38,483 nucleotides of DNA from Apostichopus parvimensis (Eukaryota; Echinodermata; Holothuroidea; Aspidochirotida; Stichopodidae), in NCBI GenBank assembly GCA_000934455.1, contig KN894138.1:1-38483 (forward strand). Reading direction: 5' to 3'. Shown piece by piece: positions 19,211 through 30,300 of this stretch (the first letter of the stretch is position 1; each line of letters starts with the position of its first letter). A model generated the notes under the pieces. The model searched no databases, had not been told where the DNA came from, and saw nothing but the letters and a program-made list of their open reading frames with translations. The translations under genes and the position numbers were made by a program.

Positions 19211-19459
19211 CTGTATACCTCTTTTTTTGTCTTCCTTTTTTCTTTCCGTCTCATTTATTCACGATTATTAAACATGTATGTGGTACATCGATTATATTTA
19301 GAGTTCTGATAACAATATAGGTATGTCATCTGAATGATACATAGGAATTATTAACATAATGTGAAAATTGATTCTGAATTGAGTATTTCTTCTTCTCCAC
19401 TTATACCGAAATATATGTATACATATCCAGAAAAACATAGATGATAAGCAGAGGTTAAG

Positions 19460-21100
19460 TCAAGAGTCGCAAAGTTCATTGATTGAATGAGACAAGCAAG
19501 TCCTTAATGCCATGTATTTTCTACGAGCAGAGCTAGTAGAGTTTCGCTTCGAGGCAATGTGCTTCTCAACGTTAAGAATGAATTTCATTTTATAGAAGAA
19601 ATTGTAGCAGTCAGGCTTAACATTGTTTTGTTTACAATNNNNNNNNNNNNNNNNNNNNNNNNNNNNNNNNNNNNNNNNNNNNNNNNNNNNNNNNNNNNNN
19701 NNNNNNNNNNNNNNNNNNNNNNNNNNNNNNNNNTGTTCGCAATCTAAAAGGAAATTAGACGTCACATGACAGGACCAGAATAAATGTTCAATAGTTTCCT
19801 CTTCAATATTGCAAAATGTACAGAGTGGAGAAGCCGCTATTTTCATTAAATTTAAAAGCCGATTGGTTCCTAAGATGCGGTGTAAGAATCTGAATTGGAA
19901 ATATTGTATTTTTGCTTCAGAAAGCGTACGGGAAGGCACCTTAAATATCACTAACCAATCGTCTCGAGAGAAGTCAAAGGTAACGCTCCATTTAGAGCAG
20001 GCTTTTGGCGGGAGTGAAATACAGTCTGTAAGGCTAGGATAGACTACTTAGACAATTTAGACAATTTAGAAATGCTAGACATAAGATTGACAAGGTGATC
20101 TTGCTGTTCCTCGACACCGTTTTCTAAACTGACAGAATCTTTCCAACTTCTAGGAATTGCAGAAATGATCCCGTGAAAACAAGTAAAAGGATACCTTAAT
20201 ATCTTAAAGTTGGTTAGGAAAGCATTGAAGGACAATGGCTTCCCATCTGGCAAAAATATATCCTTAACAAACAGTAAACCGGCAACCTGAAGTTTTTTGT
20301 CATAAACAATGGTATTATCAATTCTAATAAAAATGATTATTCCAAAGGATTTGATCACCAAAGTGATCCGAAGGATTCTTAAAGGTAACTTTACTCCAAG
20401 CCATGCAAACTTGGTTAATGAAGATATTTTTGATACAGGAAATATCCTCGACATGAAAATTACATTTGAAAAGCAACTCTTTACCAAAGGGCGAAAGAGA
20501 GGAATGAAAAAAGAGCTTCCAATACCCAGTGTTGGCATTATTACAATAACGCTTGACCCATGAGGTTTTAAGAGCTTCCACAAAGCTGTGAACATGTATT
20601 ATTTTTAAACCTCCCTTTTCAATTGGGTTATACATAGTAAATCTCTTAACTTCAGGATTCCGGTTCCAAATAAAGTCAAAAATAATGCTTTGGATTTTAT
20701 TAATAAAGTCTTTTGGGGGTCTAGGCAGAACCTGAAAAGGAAGACGAATTGGCTGATTGCAAAAGACTTCACTATTGTGTTTCTGCCAATAGGTGTGAGA
20801 TCACGCCCATTCCAAACTCTAAGTTGGTGTTTCAGCCTAGATAGCTTCTGCTCATAGTTTAAGCGAAAGAGATCGTTATCATTGTGAGTGAAGTTGATAC
20901 TGAGATACCTAATAGGAGAGTTAGTAAGCAAAATATTGAATTCACTGACATGAGCTGGGTTATTTGAAATGAAAGGACCCAGGGGAAGAAACTGGGATTT
21001 GCTGAGATTAATTTTGAGACCTGATGCTAGTCGAAAATCTCTAAGGTAGTCAGCACCTTAACAGTGCTGTTGCGGTTACCGTCTAAAAATAAAGTGGTGT
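19460..21100 (-). pseudogene. LINE ORF2 C-terminal half (post-RT region and zinc finger)
   Basis: The minus strand reads TTLFLDGN at the truncation point, then GLKINLSKSQFLPLGP by frame change, WNGRDLTPIGRNTIVKSFA (20931-20605), MYNPIEKGGLKII (20635-20324), IVYDKKLQVAGLLF (20336-20044) and finally FRFLHRILGTNRLL with the finger PLCTFCNIEEETIEHLFWSC (19951-19460). The order matches the C-terminal half of L1/Tx1-type ORF2. There are at least four frameshifts, and a 95-base run of N falls after the finger. The catalytic YADD and everything upstream are absent because of 5' truncation. Confidence 0.88.
19639..19733. other. Assembly gap (95 N)
   Basis: A run of 95 N bases lies inside the LINE C-terminal region. 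The true length is unknown. Reading frames on both sides remain compatible with one LINE ORF. Confidence 0.98.
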
Positions 21101-21112
21101 CTGTATACCTCT

Positions 21113-21573
21113 ACTGTGTAAGGTCTCCGTGTGAAGGCACGTTAAATTCACATTACCACTAATAATTATATAGGTTTCAACATATTTAATCCAATCAATC
21201 CTGCAAAATAAATAGAACGAATCATTATATCTCTCTGTTGGACTGGTTATTTACGTTATTCGTGTCGTCCCTGGCACGCGACCATCGAAATCTGCCTTAC
21301 CGTACTGGGACGGACGCGACATATAAATAAAGCAACCTCTCCAAAAAAGTAAACATGGCAGCCTTTGGCAGGCACACATTTCACCATATAGTAATACTGT
21401 AGTCAATAGTCACATAACAGTTTGTAACTCTGGCTTCCAATAACCTCGTATGCAGTAATATATGGAAACGTATTCCTGAATTATTTGAGATACTGGCATT
21501 TAAAATTACTACCTTTTTACGAACTGAACTTGAAACAAGGCTGGTGCCTTTTTGATCGAAAGAGAAAAAAGTG
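21113..21573. other. AT-rich stretch with a TATA-like word
   Basis: No gene is recognisable. A plus-strand CATATAAATA near 21320 stands about 30 bases before an ATG in good context (AAACATGGCAG, 21352), but the frame closes after 15 codons and no donor site is obvious. Confidence 0.3.
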
Positions 21574-21772
21574 TTACAATAGCGTCTCCATCATTTTCCA
21601 TGAGTGGTTTTGCCCACATTCAGCTACTTGCTTTCCACACATCTCACTTGCTCTTTGGGTAGTTTTGACACCTTCATCTCTCAAATTTATGTTCAGCTGC
21701 CAGAAATACAGAAATAGTCCAGTCCAACTTGAAACACGTGTAGAGCTGAAGTACTTGCCCGCCCTAGAAATA
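21574..21772 (-). CDS. Candidate terminal exon, unidentified
   Basis: On the minus strand a strong splice acceptor (TTCATTTTTTTTCAG ending at 21773) opens a 66-codon frame that ends in TAA at 21576-21574. The peptide starts ISRAGKYFSSTRVSSWTG and continues FLYFWQLNINLRDEGVKT, then QRASEMCGKQVAECGQ and WKMMETLL. It enters in phase 2 (first base completes a codon), so it cannot follow the Ig-gene exons, which end in phase 0 or 1. The composition is protein-like, but I recognise no domain. It could be a last exon of another gene, a retroposed fragment or chance. Confidence 0.3.
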
Positions 21773-22049
21773 CTGAAAAAAAATGAATATCAAACTTGCC
21801 TACAAAGATGAAATTATACTGAAAAATTTAAACAGGCCTACAAATTCATTATGATGACGGTATTTTGCAGATATATATATCTCCGTAAATGTCATGCACA
21901 AGCATCCGAGGCTCGTCTTGTCTCAGAAAAGCAACAACCAGACAACGACCAGCTGGCCAAACCACCTCATTTATATATCTTCATTCGCCTTTGGGCCTTC
22001 CATTTGATTCTTACGAAGCTCTAGAGAAGACATGGTATAAAACTTTTTT

Positions 22050-22370
22050 ATTACGCACGTACGTACGCAATAATTATCACGTACGTACGTACGTAATAAT
22101 ACTACGTATGTACGTAATAATATCACGTATGTACGTGATATGTATAACCTACGTACGTGATATGTTTTACAACGTACTGTACGTACGTGATAATTACTAC
22201 GTTCTACGAATTAATTATCACTTACTTACGTGTTAATATTCCGTACGTGCGTGATTATTATTCCGTTCGTACGGAATAATTACTATGTACGTACTAAATG
22301 ATCACTAAGTACGTAATAATTATAACGAATTTAGGCCTACGTACGTACGTGTTTTTAGTACGTGATATAG
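22050..22370. repeat. Degenerate ACGTACGT palindrome array
   Basis: Around twelve copies of self-complementary TACGTACGTA-type words are spaced by AT-rich linkers (AATAATTATCAC and relatives) at about 20-30-bp intervals. Echoes occur at 22636-22645 and 22679-22690. Every core is its own reverse complement, so the array reads alike on both strands. Confidence 0.85.
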
Positions 22371-22440
22371 CCTATGTTAACACTTGTCTAACATAAGCGA
22401 GACTAACTGATATACTGCGGGATACATTTTCATTTTAAAG

Positions 22441-22522
22441 ATGGAGAGGGATGAACTTGTCCAGCATTTTTTATGCCACGGCTCAATTGCTAAACTAAGC
22501 TTGACTTCTGTGGTTGGATGAT
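22441..22522 (+). pseudogene. Possible N-terminal relic of an integrase-like transposon protein
   Basis: A plus-strand frame begins with MERDELVQHFLCHGSIAKLS and stops after 27 codons. From memory, similar N-termini (an acidic start, then LVQHF--G) open Ginger-like integrase-core transposon proteins common in marine invertebrates. The helix-turn-helix and catalytic parts are not visible downstream, so this is a relic at best. Confidence 0.2.
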
Positions 22523-23019
22523 TGATACATGCGAGGTACAGTGAAAAAGAAGTATTATTATATTATAATTAAAACCTTACAGTGTTCTGTACGTATATGC
22601 ATATATCTTGCATGTAGGCCAGTATGTTACAGTATATGTACGTACTGCTACTTCTTAGGTAGTGAACGTAAAATTATCACGTACGTATGTTACAAAATTA
22701 TTATTCCCATGTCCTCTCTAGAGCTTCATAGATTCAAGCCTATACCTAAGTCAGTCTGGGGAATTTCAGAATCCCCCCCCCCCCCTAAACACACACATTT
22801 GAAATCCTATGCACGTCACTGGCCTTTTGTAGAAACATTGTGTGTTAACCTAGTCCTTAGGGAGGAATTTTTGTCTTAATTTGTATGATTTCAGCACTGT
22901 AACTTGCAACGACCAGTGCAGGAATTTTAATGATTGAGAGCTTGTGAGTGTGCTAATATTATTATTGTTTCCATCCAGTTGATCTGAGCAAAGCTGAATC
23001 GTGCAAGTTCTATACTGTA
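22523..23019. other. Intergenic sequence
   Basis: The stretch contains a homopolymer C run (about 22773-22786) and a short ACGTACGT echo (22679-22690). The plus-strand frame at 22529-22879 has no domain, and I do not consider it a gene. Confidence 0.4.
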
Positions 23020-23765
23020 CTAGTACATGGTGTTCTATGAAGAGAGTGTTATTCAGTCAACTAAAATAGGCAGTGAATTGCCTTAACCCTCATATGACAT
23101 ATATTTGGCAATATCCTTTGCTTATCCTTTTTTTTTATAGGTTTTGGTCTGTTTTATAGTCTTCTCGTGTTTTAACATTTTTGTGTTCGTATTTTACATA
23201 CTGTTTAATTTTCGTTTATGTGTTTTCTAGACTTTTCATTTCTTTTATTTCTCTGTCTTTTTGTTTCTATTTGTTTTAGGTTTTGTAAAGCGCCTAGAGG
23301 CCTTTTGGTATTTGGCGCTATATTAAGAACTTTTTATTATTATTATTATTATTAAGATCTCTATAAATTAGTTGGAAATCCCCACACTTTGAATGTATAA
23401 GTACGTAGTAAGAATATTATCAAGAAGAACCTAATTTTCCAGAACTAAATCAAGCCGACAAGCAATATTATTTGAGTTTAAATATTTATATTTTGATCTT
23501 AAGAGACATGTCAGATAAACATGGTATTTAATTGAATTAAAAACAATTGAAAATGACATCTTTGGATGTTTATTGATGTGAAATTAATGTTTTATTCACT
23601 GTATTTTGTAAACAGTGAATTATACTATAGTTGTAAATTTTCTACAAAAAAGATCATTTGAGTATGTCTGTCAGTTTAAATGTGTTAGCATTTTAAGTTT
23701 TACTTAAGAGATGTTTGTCAATGTGTCTTTAGTGCAGTTGATTATAATACTGAGGTTATACAATT
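23020..23765. repeat. Intergenic duplication, left copy
   Basis: This copy matches 25040-25550: shared words include TTATTCAGTCAACTAAAATAGG, AACTAAATCAAGC, GAAAATGACATCTTTGGA and TGTCTGTCAGTT. Identity by eye is about 80-85% with many small indels. This copy is interrupted by a SINE-like insert at 23102-23354. Confidence 0.85.
23102..23354 (+). mobile_element. SINE or L2-type LINE 3' tail with (ATT)n
   Basis: The segment ends in TTTTGTAAAGCGCCTAGAGG, GGCGCTATATTAAGAAC and a run of seven ATT units (23334-23354). The AGCGCC...GGCGCTATAT hairpin followed by (ATT)n is the conserved 3' tail of L2-clade LINEs and the SINEs that use them. It is absent from the matching place of the right duplicate (near 25125), which defines its ends to within a few bases. 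Confidence 0.75.
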
Positions 23766-24288
23766 GAAATGTTTGTATCATCTCTACTTCTGCTGAAGGT
23801 AGACTTTTGTTGTTGGACTGGACTAAAGGAGCAATTGTGTAAACCAGGTTTTGGAGTACAGTCCTATAGGCGACGCAAAGTAAACATTGTTAGTAGAGTG
23901 GAATCACAGTTATGTTAAACCTAGTGTCCTCCTGACAGTGGTGTTCTTCTCGGCTCCATTCTAAAAAAGTACACCAAGTTGAGGGTGCTATTTACCTATT
24001 CATTAGGAAACAGGTATGGCCACAACAGTAATACATACTATAATATATTCTGAAGATGAATGACTATTTTAATGTTAATTTAATAGTGGCATCATGTACA
24101 CATTATGTAATCGCATTTACCAGCATATAGTCTTTTGTAGTCTTACTATTGTAATGATGAAACCACTTTATGGCAACTAAATATCCCCATAGTGTGGGAG
24201 ATTTTGATGATATTCAATATAATCTCATGTTGATTGATGAACTGTAGACCGTACGACTTACTTTTCAAGGAGTCAGGAAACTACGAGT
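23766..24288 (-). other. Probable 3' UTR of the Ig-domain gene
   Basis: This gene-free, AT-rich sequence lies downstream of the stop codon at 24291-24289. A minus-strand AATAAA is present near 23597-23592 within the left duplicate and could serve as polyadenylation signal. There is no direct evidence for the transcript end. Confidence 0.3.
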
Positions 24289-24339
24289 TCATTCTAATGC
24301 CACAACGTTATAGTCATGTCTTCTTTGCCGAAGACGTTT
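24289..24339 (-). CDS. Ig gene exon 7: cytoplasmic tail and stop
   Basis: The acceptor ATGCTTTTCAG is followed by KRLRQRRHDYNVVALE and TGA. It is read in phase 0 after exon 6. The basic stretch directly follows the membrane helix, as expected for a stop-transfer signal, and the single Tyr could be a sorting or phosphorylation site. This is the least certain exon together with the exon 6 donor. Confidence 0.6.
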   Translation of the reverse strand, partial: KRLRQRRHDYNVVALE

Positions 24340-27300
24340 CTGAAAAGCATAACATATTTATAAATGTTTGTTAAATAATTGTAATCTTCGTTCAGTGCAA
24401 GTACTTTAGATCAATAATGAAGAGTGATCCATATTTCTGTGGTAAATAAATTCCCTGTGGTAAAGAAGGTTAAAGAAGGTTAAAGGTAAGCAAAAGGTTG
24501 TCCTCAGAAACTATTTACGTAATAATTTATTGAATGTATGGCGTCTTTCAATCTTCATAATCGTGAATCAATGCAGGATAGGCTCTTTCCTTTGTATGAA
24601 GTAAATATTTAATATCGGTATATTAGATTGTTCAATCGCAATTCGATTGAAACTGAATTTTGTACGAAAGGTTAAATTTGTAATGATTTTTTTTAATGTG
24701 GATTTCTTACTTTCGACCGACCATTGCTGGTGTAATTCAATAGGCCTACTTATTATTCTAAATCATATTTCAATCACTATAGGAGTTGATTCGTGGGGTC
24801 AGCGATGTCACATTTCCCCTTCACTTGTTTTTAGGGGGAGTGACACGAATGCATCTCGCCCTTTTCTAGTTTTTGGGTTAAACCCTCTATATACTGTCAA
24901 TGAAAGAAATTTTGTTCTCCCTTTTGGTGGTAAAACATAAGTGCTCTTTTAATAATAACTTGCATGGATCCCCCAACCCATCCAAACACACAGTCTGTTA
25001 ATGAGCTTCCGCACTCTGTTGTGACCTTACTATTATTATTGAGTACTTGGTGTTCTCAATATACAGACTGTTATTCAGTCAACTAAAATAGGCCTGTGAA
25101 TTGCTATAACCTTCATGTGGCTTATTTAATTCAATAAGTTCTCATAAATTAGTTCAAAAAATCCCCATTTTTGGAATCTATAAGAACTTGGGAATTTTAT
25201 CAAGATAAACCTCAATTTCAGGAACTAAATCAAGCTGGCATGCATTTTTATCCCATTTAAGTTTAAATAATGATATCATTGATCTTAAAAGATTGATAAA
25301 CATGGTATTAAATGTAATTAGAAACAACTGAAAATGACATCTTTGGACTGTTAAGGATGTGATATTAAAGTTCTTTCACGATATTTTGTAAACAGTGTAT
25401 TATAATCCAGTTATAAATTTTCTTCAGAAAAGTTCAAGTGAGAATGTCTGTCAGTTCAAATGTTGTAGCATTTTTAGTTTTACTTAAGAAATGTCTGTCA
25501 ATGTGTCTTAAGTGCAGTTGATTTTCAATACTAACTTTATACAGTTTACAAGTATATTCAGTTAATTTCATAGCTAAAATACAAAATATTCACAAACGCA
25601 TGTGCAGAAGATTCAAGTTTGAAGCAAATTATCAAGTTTATAGAGAATGGACAGGGAAACTAGAAACAATCATATTATTACCTCGAGAAGGATATATCAT
25701 TCCGCACTTTTTATGTTTAAATTCGGGATAATAAACTCTAGGAAATTAGCTACAATACCGTTTTCAGTTTGATCCGTACTTACTAGAGTAAACAATAATT
25801 TGAAAGTATGATTTAAGGATTGTAAAGCATACATTTATCCTACGAAGACAGATGAGAATGATCATATGACAGACGAGGATCAAAACTAGGACAATCGTTA
25901 CATCATTTTGTTGTATCCACTTATGGTTGGTATCCATTGTCTCTGTGAATGTGTCCAGTGAGCACCGTTCTGGAGAAGTAAAATAAACTCACCTTAAAGT
26001 GTGATAAACAACCATACGTACATGTGCAGTCATATCGCATAATACACTTGCATAAAGTATCAATTAAATTGTGTTATTAATCTGTAGCTTTGCACTTCCC
26101 ACTTCTCATCGTTCCATTATAGTCTAATATACCTCAGAATGCACCATTTGACGTCTAAATATACTTTTCTGAGGAAGGAGCCCCAGATCCCACTTAGGAG
26201 TCAGCTTCAATGACTCCAGGGCAGAACCCCTCCTTCATATCTTCCTTCATTTTCCTCTGTACCTTCCACAGGTACATCCCCTATACCTCTATTAGTTGGG
26301 GGAAATTTTACCCACCCCTCCATACCCCCACTCTTCGAAATTCGGAGACCATCACTGCAATTAATAAATTTCTTAATATTTTACGCTTCTTACCCCATGA
26401 TATTTTGATTTTCTTTTCGGGATTGACCAAGGCAGAAGCACCTACACCGATCGCACGACATATTATGAAATGTTCATCGTTACAACTAAAAGAGTCCAAC
26501 AGCTCTAGCTTAGCAGATGCATTAACGGAGTATCTATCGTTTCTTGCGACAGTTACGCTTGAAAAGTTCCAAATCGCCATTTCGTCTGCGAATTCATTTT
26601 CAAGGGACAGAGAAAGTTTCGGATAGACCTCGTTGACATAACATGTTACGCTGTGATATGAGGTAGTGGTTATTATGTTAACACTACATGGTTGTGTAGT
26701 TTGTGGACATCCATCTACCAGTAGGAAAGGTGGCGATGGAGAAACTGAAAGAAAGTGAGCAAACATTTGTTAAAGGCGGTCATTTTAGTACTTGTCGAAC
26801 AAATATCATGGTCTTTCGTGAACTTCAGATGAGACACCCAAGAGATGTCGAAGAACAAATTTGTAATTTTTAGTTCCTTTGGCGTTCGACTGACGATAAA
26901 TCAGAAAGAAGGACAGGTAATTCATAGGTTTTGCACATTTGTCAGAATAGTCGTCTCCCTAAGGAATTTTGAATGAAACCATATTCTACTGTGTACCATT
27001 TGGAGTATGTTTAATCAGCCGTGCAGATCTCCAACAGATATACACAACAATTTTCGTAACTTATCAGTTGATTTCATTCAATCAGCATTATAAGTAGGCT
27101 TTCACCTTGAACATAAAACATAGTATTTGAACAAATAATACGAGGAAGATAAAGAAACGATTAGATTAGATAATATAAACGATTATGTTAGATGTTAGGT
27201 GCAGTAGAGGTAAACGTTGATGTGACAGTCACATGCAGTATGCATAATACCATCAAATATTACAGAGAATATGTGATGTAAACATGCACAAAATAATGTA

Positions 27301-30300
27301 ATAATTCACAGGTTTATTTTGTTACTCTGCCTATGATTGATGATTGCTTTGATCTCTATTTGGAAGTGAATTAAGAATGGAAGTTGGGAACATATATTTA
27401 ATATATCTACAGGCTACTACTTTCAAAGAGGGAAAAATTCTGCAAGATTGATATTGAGTGATTTGCCAATGTGTCCATATCATTGTAACTGAAATGAGTG
27501 TAATTCTATAGATTAGATAACGTCGGCGTGTTTTAATTTTACGCTAGTAGGCTCTTTGTCTTAATAAAGTTCATATTAAGTGACAGATATATGTTCACAA
27601 ATGTAGCAATTGAATATATTGGCTATTTGTGGGCCTGATCCTGGAAGTTCAAAATATTGCAAGGATATTATAACTTCCTAACAGGGTGCTGTCATTTTCT
27701 GTTCTCACGTACTCTATACACCACCTCTTTATCTCTCTTTATCTCTTAAATATTTTATCGAATGCTTCACAAGAGGACATAGTTACATTTAACTTACCTA
27801 ATACGGTCACGGACTGTTCATGAGCACCAAACTTCTCTCCATCAAAGAATTTACATCGGTAAATTCCTTCAGATGTTAAATCTACTTGCTGCAAAATGAG
27901 AGCACCTTTTTCGTTAACATGCCACCGTGAGCTTAAAGATGAGTGTTTTCTGCCACCCTCAGAAAACTGAATAATATCAGTAGAATTCTCCACAGATGTT
28001 CTTTCCCAGATAACTATAGAAGGCACAACATTCTCCGCACACGTCAGTGTTGCTTGACTATTTATTTGGTAGTATTTAGGTGTAAGCTTATCGCCAATAT
28101 ACACCCATTCATTCGACTGGTCAAGGAATATACTTGACTGTAACATACGTGTGGTAGGTCCTCGCAATTCGCACACTAATTGAGTTAGAGGGTCTTTCAA
28201 ATATTGATTTATTTCAATATTTGAGATGGAGATGGTTACTGTTCCATCAGATTCCTCTTCTTGATTGACCGTTATTGTATCTTCCTGATCCCCACGTTTA
28301 ATGTACAATCTCAGTTCAGCAGCTGGTATCGAACATCCAAAGGAACAACTCAATTCTTTAATGCTATCAGAATCTACCAAACGCGTGCTTTGGTTCCTAC
28401 CATAGTTTATCACTGGAAAAGATTGTTCACACTTCTCTGTATATCAAAAAGTGAAAAGGAATTGTATACCAAATACATGATATGTAACGTTAACAACGTA
28501 AATATTATTCTACTTATCACTTATTTATTTGATTATTGTGCAAATATTAAATGACTATTTCCTCTTGTCAAAATGTTTCTACAAGTGATGTTCGGAATCT
28601 GTAATCTGTCAATGTGAAAAAGCTTCATTGTAAAAATCACGAGCACGATATTGTTATTATACTAATTATCATAAAATATTATAATCTCTTAGGTGAAGAA
28701 AATATATGTGGATACTAGTTCTTGAGCAACTATGACGTTACCTTAATTCATTTGTACTTAGTCTTATTATATGGAGATTACTGAAATGTTGATATGCTAA
28801 CTCTGATTTTATTCCTCTGACGCATAGTTCATCTTACCGTATGTGCGTACATCAATGAGGTGTGTTTCCAATATGGTGTTCTTCCTATTGTGAGCCAGTA
28901 CTTTGTAAGTCCTCTCATTATCAGTTGTAACGTCGGAAATGATCAGAGAACCTTTTCCGTCAACAGAATAACTTTCATCATCGTACCCAGAGCCGGAAAT
29001 TGCTGGATCGCTGCCATGTTCATATCTGATAACAGGATCTATGTCTTGTTTACTCTTGTACCAGTACACGTTGTAGGTATTTTCTATGTCAAAGTCACAT
29101 TGTATTGTTGCACCTCCTCCTAATTCTACATACTGAGGAGACTGGCATGTCGCATGAACGCAGTCTGTTGGTAGAAGTAAAACAAATATGGTGATGATAA
29201 CCGTCCAAGCATCTGCTGATATATCATATTCTCATTTTCAAGAAAATTACAATGATGATTGATTATCGTCCATTAATTATCTCTTTCCATCATTTTAATA
29301 TGCATTGAAACCTACAAAATATGACTCAGTGTGTTGTATTTCACCGTACAGACACCTGACAAACTTTAATAACAGTAACTTAGTTTGCCCAGTCACCATG
29401 TGGTATGGGCATCCATTAGCTATACTGTATCGATTAATACAATTCTACCAAAATCGAAATAGTCGATCTAACAACTACACATGACAAGGATTTAGTATTT
29501 TGAATATCAGTTACTCATATGTCATCATTTAAGTTAAACACACCACAGATGGTACTGATCAGATTGTTCTGCTTAATTTCGATCTGGAACTCGAATCGGG
29601 ATTTGGGTCTATTGTTCTGTTCACTGGGGCTTTTATGTGATTTCCTAGACTCGCACGCGTTTCAGACTTCGTGCCCCTGACCTGACAACGAGTCCAAGGG
29701 AGTCCACCGATTTTGTATCCTCACTCTATGTCGGTCAAATAGTTAATGTTAATTGTTACTGCTGCAAAAAAAAAATGTTATTTATTGCATAACCATCGAG
29801 TTGGCAGCTTTGTAGCCTAGTGCACTTTCCCACCATTTCATTATAGAGACCTTTCCTTATCCAAGCTGATGTTTGTTTAATGAATTAAACTTCCCAAAAT
29901 AATTAATGCTGTTAATTGAACCATGTTTCATACATGACATTGGTTATAATATTTAAGCAAGGTTAAGACTATTCCCTGCATGTATGCACGGCCTGAGTAA
30001 TGAGAAGACTTTCAAATCTACTGTATCACAAGTGTGTAAAGTAATGGTATACGTATTTACATTTCAATCATTTTAAACGTGCAAGAAATAGTAATTATAG
30101 TTATATAAAGGATACACAAGAAATGTATTCAGTTTGCTGTATCTTTATGTACGGAGCTTATAAGTTCTTACACATCGTTGCAAATGTTGATATGTGAATA
30201 ACATCAAAACGATATCATTCTGCTGTCACCAAGTTAAAGGCTAACGTATATTGGACAGCGTATATCATATCACACCTACACTAAACTTAAGGCATGTTTG

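Larger units (their letters stand above)
19211..21112 (-). mobile_element. 5'-truncated L1/Tx1-like LINE with 12-bp target duplication
   Basis: The direct repeat CTGTATACCTCT occurs at 19211-19222 and 21101-21112. Between them lies a minus-strand LINE 3' half (19223-21100). Its 5' end begins immediately after where the RT catalytic box should be, and its 3' end has AATAAA (near 19255) and an A-rich tail (T-rich on the plus strand, 19223-19250). The perfect 12-bp duplication and the tail are the signature of target-primed reverse transcription with 5' truncation. Confidence 0.9.

Noticed and set aside
21097-21112. Mutated RT box (Tyr-Thr-Asp-Thr) at the start of the LINE
   Set aside because: The bases belong to the 12-bp target duplication repeated at 19211-19222, not to the LINE.
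21320-21400. TATA-like word followed by an ATG in good context
   Set aside because: The frame ends after 15 codons and no donor or downstream exon is visible on the plus strand.
22529-22879. 116-codon plus-strand frame
   Set aside because: It is low complexity, runs through a poly-C tract and palindrome echoes, and has no recognisable domain.
24647-24940. 97-codon plus-strand frame
   Set aside because: It lies antisense within intron 6 of the Ig gene model, with no domain or splice context.
26205-26285. Acidic minus-strand peptide read as a terminal exon directly after Ig exon 5
   Set aside because: The frame fits phase 1, but the acceptor is weak and it would give a receptor without a membrane anchor. 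The exon at 25833-25969 fits better and supplies the helix.
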